Assembly (NCBI GenBank): GCA_019614645.1
Contig: JABWDB010000008.1
Coordinates: 7,688,001-7,752,000 of the forward strand
Source of the DNA: Stratiolaelaps scimitus
Lineage: Eukaryota > Arthropoda > Arachnida > Mesostigmata > Laelapidae
Length of the DNA: 64,000 nucleotides
Reading direction: 5' to 3'
The notes beneath the pieces were generated by a model, which saw only the letters and a program-made list of their open reading frames with translations, ran no database searches and was not told the origin of the DNA. Below, one piece after another: positions 12,495-23,722 of the stretch. The translations under genes and the position numbers were made by a program. Within the stretch, counting starts at the first letter, position 1; each line of letters begins with the position of its first letter.

Positions 12495-13296
12495 AGCACT
12501 GAGCATGCCAAAAACGTTCATACCGTCCAGTGCTTTGGGGCTGACTGGCGTCGCGTGTGGTGTCACAGCCGTTTACTTGAAGTGGTGCCCCGCAGCTAGC
12601 GGGTGGACAAAGCTCACGCCGCCTATAGCTACGTGAAGAAGAAACTCCGACTTTTTGGTTATTGCTACTATATTGAATATCTGTCTGGTACGCCTGGTGT
12701 GTGCTGCCCCTACATGTCTTGTGGGCATGCAGACATGCATATGTCCCTATGTAGATGCGACAGCCGCCACCTGACACTAATTAGCTAACCCTGGTGGCGT
12801 ACAAGTGTATTCTGACGGTCCAGTCCCCCATACTGCAGCCAGCCATTCCTGTTTTTCTTATCTTGCAAGCAGCATATGATGAGGTTTCATCAGGCTGAAA
12901 CGTCCCCGAAGTTAAACAATTTCGCCGCAACGATTGAGTAGCATAAAGCATACATAAGGCAAATTGTATCGTTGACGACGAATCGTTGAGGTTCTAACCG
13001 GATCCTGCCAGCTACGTCGTTGACATGATGATATAAGGGGCGCGCGCATCATGCCTGGCTATGTGGTTAACATTGCCCGGTAGTCACATGAGTCTACTGA
13101 AGGAAGCCCCGATATATACAGTACGAAAGCCGTGAGAGAGCTCCCTGAAGCAACGCTACACAGCGGCACAGAAGTCAGCGGCACAAATCGACAGCTGAGA
13201 GTCAGCTACGTATCTATTTGTAGAATCCGTAAATAATAAATCGGAACTGTGGAATAAATGAGTAAGTTCTAATTAAATGCTGAACCAATAGAAATA
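12495..13296. other. Unassigned DNA
   Basis: No gene, repeat or structured element recognised. Confidence 0.4.

Positions 13297-13341
<45 letters not shown>
13297..13341. repeat. (TC)n(TA)n compound microsatellite
   Basis: About 16 bp of TC repeats run directly into about 29 bp of TA repeats. Confidence 0.92.
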
Positions 13342-13344
<3 letters not shown>

Positions 13345-13687
13345 AATGTGAAACGGAGATAGTACGATGATTGAATGCGATAAACGCTAGTGTCCAAATG
13401 AATGTTATCATACTCTACTATTGGTTCGAAGTGATGAAGAGGTTGAACGGAATGCCATGTTCCACTGAAAATGAACAAAAAAAAACAGGGAACGGTGTGT
13501 ACGCTGCCGATTAGACACCGTCACGAATGGAACAGTTAGACAACTGTTGATATAATGGATCACGCCAGAATACCCTAACAATTTGATAGCATGATAAGCG
13601 ACATGCAATAAAATACGTTCACTCGCAGCCGGACGAGCTCCGGACAGCATAATAGAGTACCAGGTTACGAAAGCGTTGATGGCATCC

Positions 13688-13717
13688 ATATATATATATA
13701 TATATATATATGTATAT
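13688..13717. repeat. (AT)n microsatellite
   Basis: AT run with one G interruption near the 3' end. Confidence 0.9.
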
Positions 13718-13983
13718 TGTACTTTTACATGGCTATCATCAAACTCCGGATGTCGCCAGCTTATGCGAGCGAAATAGACAAAATTGATTTACCCCTTGAC
13801 GGAACGATTGATAGAGTCTGGGTACGCAGGTCCAATCAACGCGCAATTTGACGTACAAACACAGAGGCACACACCCACTCCGTCTAAAAACAAGCAAGGA
13901 TTAAAATGTTTTTTTTTTGGCTCGTTCATTATTACTTATCCCTCCAATGATTTTTTTCTTTTCGACCAAATGTATGGTTGCAG

Positions 13984-14219
13984 ATAGATTCACAGGGGTG
14001 GGACATTGGTGGACAATTCTGTATAATAATCCCCGCCGAAGTTTCAGTTACGCGCGACTCGTCTCGCCGCGTTTTCTTTCGATATCGTTCAGGATGGCCC
14101 GAGTGTTATTTTTTGAGCAGCCTTCAATTAGAGGAGCACTTTGCCAAGGACAAAATAGCAAACGAATTACGGACAGTTCAAAAAACCGGACGTTCCCCAG
14201 GCTTCAGTTATGTTACCAG
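13984..14219 (+). CDS. Candidate internal exon, unknown protein
   Basis: An open frame flanked by splice-like sites. Upstream is a pyrimidine tract (TTTTTTTCTTTTCG) and an AG at 13982-13983; downstream is CAG|GTGTGTG with the GT at 14220-14221. The 78 complete codons read I-D-S-Q-G-W-D-I-G-G-Q-F at the start, contain R-S-G-W-P-E-C-Y-F-L and end S-Y-V-T-R. I recognise no family. There is no partner exon or known gene nearby, codon bias is weak, and a second frame is also open, so chance is possible. Confidence 0.18.
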
Positions 14220-14537
14220 GTGTGTGCGTAACTCAATCTGCATACGACGCATGCAGTAGATATCGCTAGATAGCCCGTAATCTGTGCGCTATTCACAGCG
14301 AACGAAAGAGACTAATCATCAAGCCCTCATCGTCACTGGTAGAAGAGGCCGAAATCCATGCGATGCTCCCACCGTATAACTAAATATATCTGGTATCGTA
14401 CCCGTTCGCCGTAAGGGCGCGTGTACAGATGATTCTAGCACCATTGTTGCCATCTGTGCGTGTTGTGTTAGCTGTTAGCTTAGTTGTTAGATGCCTCTGG
14501 TTTACGAGGCACATGATTCCTGCGTGTTGGTGGTTTA

Positions 14538-14559
14538 TGTGAGTGTGTGTGTGTGTGTA
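14538..14559. repeat. (GT)n microsatellite
   Basis: GT dinucleotide run with one early interruption. Confidence 0.85.
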
Positions 14560-15380
14560 TAAATATTCATGCACCACGAATTACCACCATAAACGACGTT
14601 TCTCTGAGAGCTACCCGTGAGGGACGCTCAATGTCTGTGAAACCACTCCGAAACAGTGCGAATTCTAGCGAGAGAGCGTCAGCGAAAGGGCAGCGCTAAC
14701 CGACGCAGGCGAGCGGCAGATTCCCACTTTTGTGCGTGCGAACGTGAACGAGAACTGTGGACACAGCGGCGTGCGCACACACATAGAATAACAGCTCTTG
14801 TATTAGCTCGCCGGCTCAGTGTTCCTTCTCAACGGGTCACATTCGAACGCATTCAGGCTTCGAGACGTCTCTGCCGATAGCACAACATAAGGTGTTACGA
14901 ACGCGCCCATGGGGTAGATACGGTCATAGTGAGACTTTCGTGTAGCACACGACGTAAGCAACGCGTAGGCAAAACGTCGGTGTCGTTTACCGCGAGCACA
15001 GAAGGGAAGAACTACCGGCAGCTGAAACGGAAGACAATTGTGTGCTCGGCAACACGCGGCTGTGCCCTTCATGTGACATCGGCACTACCACGCAGCCAAG
15101 CAGTAGGCCGTACGGCGCCGTTATGGTAGAGGAGCCGAGCCGGTGGCTGTTTGTCGCTGCTGATTTCCTGGGATGCGCCCTGGGATAGCTGTTATCGGAC
15201 CAGCGAGTTCTCCGCGCGGAAACCACGGCCGGCAGCAGATGGCGAGGGCTAGTGAGGTGTCTATGCTAGCTGCTTCGCACAGGATCCAGCATTGGCATTG
15301 AAGGTTTACCTTTTTAGGTCGATTCTCTGCCGGACAACAGTCGATCAGTAGTGTATGCCATTTGCAGGAATATATCTACG

Positions 15381-15450
15381 TGGTTGTGAAATGGACTCGA
15401 CCGAGCCGAGTCTCTGGATGAACGGGACAAAGCCACCGGTTCGAACCCCG
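15381..15450 (+). other. tRNA-like pol III element (degenerate tRNA or SINE head)
   Basis: An A-box-like TGGTTGTGAAATGG at 15381-15394 is followed 57 bp later by a perfect B-box GGTTCGAACC at 15438-15447, the order and spacing of an internal pol III promoter. The acceptor and T-stem pairing are poor, so it is not a functional tRNA. A CATATA motif follows, and CT and TA microsatellites lie 200-270 bp downstream. Confidence 0.4.
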
Positions 15451-15649
15451 CTATCGACACATATAGAAACGACAAATGAAACAATGGCTGTGGGCAAGTT
15501 GCTTGTGTGGGAAGGTAATTCCTAATCATGACGCTGTGGGCAATAAAAGAAGTCTGCGTCGCATTTATTGTGGACATGGGAGCACTAGAATGGAAATTTT
15601 GCCCCAGTTGAATTTCTGTGACTGTTGTTACAGACATTGCAGCACGTAT

Positions 15650-15711
15650 TCTCTCTCTCTCCCTCTCTCTCTCGCGCTCTGGCCGTGTGAACTCGCCGGT
15701 TAATTCACATG

Positions 15712-15742
<31 letters not shown>
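15650..15742. repeat. (CT)n and (TA)n microsatellites
   Basis: A CT run at 15650-15673 and a TA run at 15714-15742, separated by 40 bp. Confidence 0.9.
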
Positions 15743-15745
<3 letters not shown>

Positions 15746-18700
15746 TTAACCATAGCCATAATGATTAATTACATTAACCGAACATATATACAGCAAATGG
15801 TGTCAATTTTGAATGAACCATTTATTTCAGAACAGTCAATAGCTTGTGTTGTTTAGTTCAAACCTATGCGGGATATTGGATGTGACGATCCTGTATCTGG
15901 ACAGACAGAAATAGCCTAGACAGAGGTGGAAAGCATTTGCATATAACATCAGGCAACTCCCAATAAAATCAGTTTCGAAACCTTAACTTGACTAAACTAA
16001 TGAGTTCTACAAAATACATGTTCGCTTGACAACTCCCTAACGGGGAGAGTGCTAACGGTGCTGAAAGGTGGCTCTCGCCCATTGACTCGGTATAGTAGTA
16101 TCTCACATGTGTTAGTAAGTTACTCAACTCTACAACGACGGCAACGTAACTCAACGACGGCCAGACAGCTAAATGGCATTCGATATTCCCCCCGCTGTCG
16201 ATCGATACAAATCGAGCGGACTCATGCGGAGAAGGCTCGCGTGCTCGGTCAGTCACTACATGCGGTAGATGTTTAGCGTTCGTCGTGCGATTTGCGGCAC
16301 TGAAATTCCTGCGGTGTCTACACATACAAATCGTAAGCGAATGCTGCTGCTTCGTTGCCGACTCCGTGGCCTGGGGTGAGATATGACTTCATTCATCGGC
16401 TTTACACACGAACCAGTCAGTGTACGAGGCTTGTCGTTACTACGGAGTGTTGTTTTTTTTTTTGTTTGAAACGTCTTCATCACCGCCAGCCTGCGGGGGA
16501 GGCATACTAAAGGCCTTTCGCACGATGCTGCCCGGCTACGTCTGCAGTTATTTGTAGCCTAATCCATGGTGATATTTCGCTGTGTGTTGCGATTTTGTTC
16601 AAGCTATTTTTTTGTCGTGCGGAAGAGGCCTCGTACGAGACGAAGCTTAGGTTGTTCTTCGTGTTGGCTTTCGTTCAAGACTTGCACCGCACTAATAGAC
16701 TGAGACGCTGGGAACGTATCGTTGGAGTCCCTAAAGCCAATAGAGTGTGTGTGGTATTGCATCTATAGTATGATTGTGTCTAATTTAGTTTGCGCAGCTT
16801 TGTCCTTCCTTTGGAGTACTCCTACGCTGTGGACATCCTAACAGCCACTGCGGTCCATTCCATTGCGAAACCAGTTAGAAAGAAATATTAACAGATTATT
16901 TCCTCGCTGATTTCGGAACTGTCTCTTGCTGTTCGAACTATTTCGTCGTTTTTGCCAGCTTGCCTTAATATGAGGGACACTGCATTAGCATAACATCAGG
17001 TTGCTTTTAATCAACCGTCATGTCGTGGACGTTAGTGCACGCCCGATGTGTCCCAACAGCCAACTGCTACCTCAAAGCATCGTTACTATGACCCGCCCTG
17101 CAGTATAGGCCACCAAAGACGTCAACATGAAATATTATAGATGCGATATATAGTGCACAGCTGAAATAGAAAACGAATCAACAGCTGAACTCCGAACTGC
17201 TGCTACCCGCATCGTTTGCCGAGGTGATATCGCGTAATGAATACAAAGTCATAGAAATCCATTGCGTCCTCATGTCCGCTCAAAAGATCCAGTTGTGAAA
17301 AACATCTGAACTGGGCCAACAACAACAATAACAGCATTATATACAACAACTGTATCTTGAATTGGCACAGTAGCTGTGCATGCTCCATAGTCAATATTGT
17401 GTTTGCTTCACAATTTATGGTGCGCATAGTCGTCTGTCCGACCGGAAGAGGTCGCGTCGCGCGATGATCAGTCGAGTTTTGAGTCACAATTCGTGCCGTG
17501 TCCGCCGTTGGGCTGCTGTGACTGATCTGTCATTAGATCGTCTTTGGCAGCAGGTTTGCAGTTGTGCCTTAGAATAGTCAGAGTTGATGAGGTACTATTC
17601 ATCGAAAAAATAACACACACGCAGATGTAAAGAGATATTACCTCAATTGACAATCCCCCCCCCGGGGGTGAAAAGAAAAGTATTAGCCCTTCCAGATCTG
17701 GTACTTCAGATATTGCCACTGTAGTACTGCATGGCCTGATCTACCGCGCTTGATGATTGTAAAGCAATACCTAGCCATATGACACATATGAGCAGGTTAT
17801 TATAGTCGATATGTGCGCTCCATATGGAGGGTAGGTTTCCGCCGGAACCATTGATCGTTTTTAGGTTGATCGCCCTTAGTTCCGCGCGAGCAACTTCCCT
17901 GTACCCTCTCTGCCGCCGGCGTTCTGCTACGGCGCTATTTGGGCGGCGGTGACTACTTGTTAAAGGCTAACGTGTTTACGCTGAATTCATTTTGACGCCT
18001 TTGTGCTTTTGTGGTTGTCACTCGACCGACCAGTTCCGAGAGTCGCGATACCCACGTCCGCTCGGAGGCAGGAACACCAGCATCACCGATAGAAACAGCA
18101 ATCCAGCCGGCCGCCTAGGCAGGCATGCTCACCGTCGATACTTTGACAGGCTTGTGCACCAGCCTTCGAGCGGCGCGCGGATGGCCTCGTCCCCCGGGTA
18201 ACGAATATCGTTCGACGGTTCCTCTTGCCGCGATTGCTGTTATAGCTCGTCGTCAGCCCTGACACTGGCAGTGATTGCCAACTCCAGCGCCAGACAGACC
18301 CAACTCAGATCATCTCGTAGTAATAATCATAATAATAGCAGTAGCAGCAGCGGCATCAGTGGTACCGCTACCGAAGAAGAATACACTTCGTGGAGGGTCT
18401 ACCTCCACAGCCGCTCCAACCGACAGCCGCTCCGGTTGCAGTCGCATGCAGTTGAGGTAAAAATGATGCCGAAAAAAACAACCAGCGACAGCATGACACA
18501 CAACAGCTGAGACTCTCGCAGCAATGCCTCTTCGCTGGTCTGTTATTATCTGTGGGGTTGTCGTCCATGAAGATACTGAAGTGTTCCCTACCGCTGGTCA
18601 GGCAGCCGCAACAACGTTGGTGGCTTGGCCCGTCCGTCGACCGGCCGCGAGAGATGCTACAGCAAGTCTCGCCATCGCTCTTGTATGGACAGAGGGATAC

Positions 18701-19878
18701 GTCAGTGAGTCTCTAGCGAGCTACCTGGTGGTGGTGCCCAGCTACTGTTCAAGTCAATAATAGCCTTGTTGACCAAGCGATAGTTGGCGTTATCATCGCT
18801 GTGCATAGGTACATGGTCTACCTACGAAAAAAAAAGAAACAGAAATGAGAACGATAAGTGAAGATGCTCGAGGTACTCGCGCACTGTGCCAGTGCGAGTA
18901 CGATGTGGACAACGGAGCCCAGACACGGACGCTACCACAGCGACAACGCCGAGTGTCGTTCTCGACGAAGAGATATCCCAAACGGCGCATTCGGAGGTGG
19001 TTGGCATTGGTTCAAGGCTCAGTCGACCAATGCCGCTGTAGCTGCGGTTGGCCGGCTACACGAAGCTCTACTGAGGCGTTACACGAACGTCAATCGTCGT
19101 ACACCCAACGAAAATCTATAGCGGCTACAATAACAAAAATGATATCGACAACGGCATCATGCCTACGTCCCAATACATCTGTATGGACGGGAGTGCGACA
19201 GTGCCGCGGGTCAACATCAGTTCCAGTAACAAAAAGGACTGATGCAGGCCAAGAGAGGTGGTCGGTGGGGAGAGAGTGGGGTTAGGCTTGGAGAAAACAA
19301 CGGGGAAATATAGACGAGACGAAAAAATATAGAAGTCAGCTTTGCAGCGGCTAAGAGGTGGCGGCCGACCGCTCTGGAGGTGCATTGATTCGAGATGAAA
19401 CGAGATGTAACGCGTCGAACATAATAACGCGAATAGCACCAACGGAGCAGGAAGAAAATCCACTCGTGTGGGATAACGATGATGGCGACGGGCGTGCCAC
19501 ACAGCTCGCTACTGCCTTTGTGCGAGGCGTACCCTGTCCCAGTGGCATACGCCCGCCGCAGAGCACACGGCATCGTCCGATTGTGTATCTATTGATCGCT
19601 TTACTATCAGACACGCTTTCATAGACAAAGCATGGCCACCCCGCAAGACCGATGTGACAAAACAGCAGAAGCAGCTAACGTGGCCATTGGTGCGGCGCCG
19701 CTCCTGGTAAAGGTGGGAAATGACGTGGAACGAGGAGAAAGAACTGAGACAACTACTGCCGCGGGGGTTATGATGTGATGCATGGCGTAATGTAACGGGT
19801 CGCTCACCCCCTGTACTGAATCTGAAGTCGACCACCCCGATGAGGGTGCAGTAAAGATTCTGTCTAATAATCAGAACC
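15743..19878. other. Unassigned DNA
   Basis: No supported gene. It includes a C10 run near 17657 and a short CAA-rich patch near 17320. Open frames of 60-146 residues (for example 18845-19285 plus) lack domains and overlap antisense frames. Confidence 0.4.
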
Positions 19879-20047
19879 TGTGTGTGTGTGTGTATTCCCA
19901 ATGAGGAATTTAATTAAGGAACACCACGCGATGTAAATTAGTCAGCCGTTTTGGAAGTACTGATGCGTGGGAATCGCGGCTAGTGTGGGAGTAGGTCTAG
20001 AATGATAATATGTATTATATATCTATATGTATATATATATATATATG
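19879..20047. repeat. (GT)n and imperfect (AT)n microsatellites
   Basis: A GT run at 19879-19894 and an imperfect TA run at about 20010-20047. Confidence 0.85.
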
Positions 20048-20363
20048 TTTACAGTTGGTTATCCAGTATAGCAGATAAAAACGATGCACATATTGCTTGA
20101 GAATTCTATAGTACTTTCTTGCACCTGAACAAAAATGATCTCTTAGAGCTTAGCGACCGTAGAGCTCTGAAGCAACACTTCTATAGCGTAAACAAATTGC
20201 ATAATTAAACTCACAAAGCTTTTAAATATCAAACGAGGACAATGCTCCGATGTCCTTTTCTTGTTGTAGTTAACATTGACTACGAGGTTAACCAAGCGGG
20301 TGACTAACAAACTTCATTGACGACGATCTAATTCAGTCGACGACTTATTCGGTTCGTATGTAG

Positions 20364-20440
20364 CCTAGCTGGATTTGAACCAGCGTCCCTAAGAGTACCA
20401 GGGCCCATAATGTAATGTCTGCCAATCCGCGTGGCAAGAA
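20364..20440 (-). other. tRNA-like element with good T-arm and anticodon-like arm
   Basis: On the minus strand, 20384-20368 reads GCTGG-TTCAAAT-CCAGC, a perfect 5-bp T-stem with a 7-nt loop and an exact B-box. Upstream, 20403-20387 can fold as CCCTG-GTACTCT-TAGGG (4 Watson-Crick pairs plus one G-T). It has U at position 33 and ACT in the anticodon position. The variable region is only 2 nt, the D-arm is degenerate and the acceptor stem does not pair. I therefore call it a tRNA pseudogene or tRNA-derived SINE head, not a working tRNA. Confidence 0.5.
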
Positions 20441-23422
20441 GAAATGCGACAAATATCAGATCAAACATCGACGCCGCTGATATCATGGTTTCGCCGTTAT
20501 TATTATGCTTTCGTGAAACAACTTTTGAATTCAAATGCGTAACAAATATTCGACACACTGTCTAAATATGAACCCACGTAATTTGTGTTTGCCAACACCT
20601 GTTCAGCTATTTCCCGTCTCGATACTATTTATGTGTCATACTTATGTCGACGGTTTGTTGAAATGCACCTTCCTCACTTTATCCAATATCGAGATTTCGC
20701 CATTTTTCATCGAACCCACAATTTATCTTCATCAAGAGGTTCGCCATCGCGGGACAGTCGGCGCTGACCGTTCGTTCAGATTCAGCCAACAACCAACAGG
20801 ACCTACGGATCTCACCGACAGCACACTCATTTCATCAGCGATATCCCATAGCAGTTGTTCCTCCCCGTAATCTTCAATATGATACAATGACCGTGAAGTA
20901 CTCGCATCGCGGCGAGTAGCTTGTCAGCTGGGCAGCATTTTCATTTCGCGGCCGCTATCACCATGCACGAGATGGCGCCAATGGTCTCGCCGTCCGTACG
21001 TTTGCTGAACCAATAATTATCCACTTTCTTGTGTTGGCCAGACGACGTCTGAACACCGAACGGTGCAATACCCTACATTGCTCTCGTGACAATATAGTGT
21101 GTCGAACAAATTGGGCGCACCCGCCCAACGTCACTGCAGTGGTGACGACATGGCACGAAATCCAATCTAAGCACATGCTAATTTCAATGACTACAATAAT
21201 TAGCGTTCATGAATAGTACCTTCATTGGGTGGACTTGCTCGTGCACAATCGTCTCCTTCGATCCTCTGCAATGCAAGCGTAAGCATCAAGGCGGACGGGT
21301 TCATTGGCTACCTTTTACCGTACTCGTTCTGACCCCCGTTCAGAGACCCCAGCTGGACTTGCCGTCACTTGTATCCGTCATTGCGTACAGACGGAAAGAC
21401 GATTTACGCTGCAGTATATGGTGTTACTTCGATCAGCGCGTGTACCAGTTGTTCGATGATCGCCGATCGCCGGAGAATACTGGCTGACGTTGCCACTGCA
21501 GTGACTTCGCAGCGATCACACTCAGATACCACAACCGCCTAACGGAGCTGGGTCGCATCATTACACTGCTGCTGCTGCTGCTGTGACGACGGCAGTGAGA
21601 CAAAACGGCGACTGACTCAAAACACACGACTCTACTGTTGTTCTTTTCTGTGGCAATCGCGATCCAGCGAATAGTAATAGCCGTAGTGGTATTGACTGTT
21701 GAAGTAAGAGTCGATTCGGCTCTGTTCTCACCACTTCCACCATGAACGTCACTTTACATAGTAGCCGACAAACGACTTGAAGACCATATATCACTGTGGC
21801 AAACGCCTCTCTGCCTACACACTTCGCCACACGCCTAAGCACACCATCAGCCGCTGCCGCCGGCGGCAGCAGCAGCAACATCAGTAACATCAACAATGTG
21901 GCGCTGCGAGGAAGTCAGCTTGCTTCCCAGTCAATTCTAGCTAGATGTTCGTGGACGCTAGCCGATCCCAGTCGCCCTTCAAAGCCTCTGGCATTTTCCC
22001 TTGTTGTCGCTGACTCCCGACTGAAGCAGCAGTGGCTGTCGTCCTGTGAATTTACTTTGGCGTTGCCTTGGTGTCATTGGCGGGATTCCTCTCAGATTTG
22101 GCCTTCTATGTTAGCCTTGCATCGGCTCGGACAGACACTTATCATCGTCGACCAGGTCATCAGAGCATATTGTACTTGCTAGACACACTAATCCTCTATA
22201 AGCAATCCCCATACATTTTGCGTTGTTCCCAATGCGAGCATCGGCGGTCCAACCCCGTGTCCCCATCGATTGCCTCCTTGTGTCGATGTTGTTCGATAGT
22301 CATACAGTCGTCTGTGTATATAGACACCGGTGTTCGCCACTTCTCGAACCGCGAGTTAACGATAGGAAGACTACGTACCAAGTAGCCAAGCCTCGTCAGC
22401 CATTCCAATGACGAATGGCCAAATTCTGTTTTCTCTCGGGCACCCGCTTACGTAACTAAAATTCGAAATAGTACCGAAGGCTACCGTGAGTGTGTTCGAT
22501 TTTCATCATTTTTCTACCGCTCGTTTGGCGGCCGCTTCTTTTGACCACCAGCAGCACCGCTACTCCAACTTAAACTGGGATTTGCAGTGTGATGAGTAAA
22601 TATCATTACAATCGGCGAACGGACCGAGCAGCGCAAGGGGACATCTCCGCGATGGAGTGCCACAAAGCCCAGCTTCGTCGTTCAGGTGGGTGCGGCTCCC
22701 GACCCGTGGCCACTGCGCGGTCCGGTAGCCTAATCAAACGGCGGTAAACGTGTTACAACTACGTCGAAAAATGGCCGAACTGGAGGTTCGGCTGGCATCT
22801 CGATGATTGACGATCGACTGCCGTAGATTTCAATGGGACTACCTAAGGTCCCAGACAGCTTGTTGTGACTGGTAGCGCCTCTCAACCGAGAAGTCGACGC
22901 TGAAAGAGAGGTACGCGTTTTTCGTAAATTCTACAAGTGCCAAGAGTACTGGTGGCGTAGATCGTCACGTTCAGTCTCTGGACAGACCGACATTCAGGCA
23001 GAGATTTGGCTCATTCGTTTGTTTCGGTGATGCTTCTGGCGAATTATGTCAGGGCGCCCGGCTCTAACGCATACTGTACTGGGCGTTTGACTTTTACGTT
23101 GAGAATGAAATGGGAGCAGCACCATAGATAATTGGTGGTGGTCAAGTTCTGAACACGGGGAACTTGTGAACGACAAATCCATCACTTTTGATTCTGGACG
23201 TGTCTTCTGGGCACTTTTTTCCGGAAGGACGACACACATTTTGCACTTTTGCCGACTGCTGCTATTAGAGATGTCTACGATATACAGCGATGTGAGGCCC
23301 TGGTTCGTGTTGTGCTAACTTGAATCTCCGTTCGCGCCAGTTGACGAGAGTATCTAAAGCTGATGGTTTTATGGAGATTTCCACATATCGGGTATTGGAT
23401 TCAATGCTTGTAGTCAGTATGT
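20441..23422. other. Unassigned DNA
   Basis: No supported gene. Short CTG/GCC/CAG patches lie near 21570 and 21855. Confidence 0.4.
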
Positions 23423-23722
23423 GTGTCATTTTTCAGGAGAAGGCATCACACATTCAAAAACCTAAGTGAATTTTCCGGGCTGACTCGCAGCCAACATTTA
23501 ACGTCCATGGTACAACCGCTTTCGGCACTGCTTCATAAGGCAAACCCCTTCAAAACAGAAACGACGGAGCCCTTTAAACTGCATGGCAGACCTAGGACAA
23601 CCATACAGTCGCTCTGTATCCGCGCCGCCAAAGCTTATCATTCCATCATATACGTGTTTCCCTCCAACCAGACATCTTCAGTTTCGTTAAGTACGGTTGT
23701 GATTTCTTTCATGATTTCATAG
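23423..23722 (+). pseudogene. Possible decayed Ty3/gypsy-type RT remnant
   Basis: The plus frame contains L-S-E-F-S-G-L-T followed nine residues later by Q-P-L-S-A-L-L-H-K-A-N-P-F. This resembles the conserved connection segment after gypsy-type reverse transcriptase: F-L-G-L, then a tyrosine-rich stretch, then P-L-x-x-L-L-K-K-x-x-P-F. The tyrosine-rich middle is missing or about six residues short, and no YxDD, integrase or LTR is visible nearby. Chance resemblance is quite possible. Confidence 0.2.

Noticed and set aside
12220..12777. 185-residue minus-strand open frame with a poly-leucine stretch
   Set aside because: The leucine and cysteine runs are the CAG/CAA repeat read in the antisense direction.
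13214..13478. Frames with Tyr/Ile and Arg/Glu repeats around AT/TC tracts (also near 36700, 30760, 59440)
   Set aside because: These are direct translations of dinucleotide microsatellites.
20368..20440. Functional tRNA gene
   Set aside because: The T-arm is perfect, but the acceptor stem is absent and the D-arm and variable region are degenerate.
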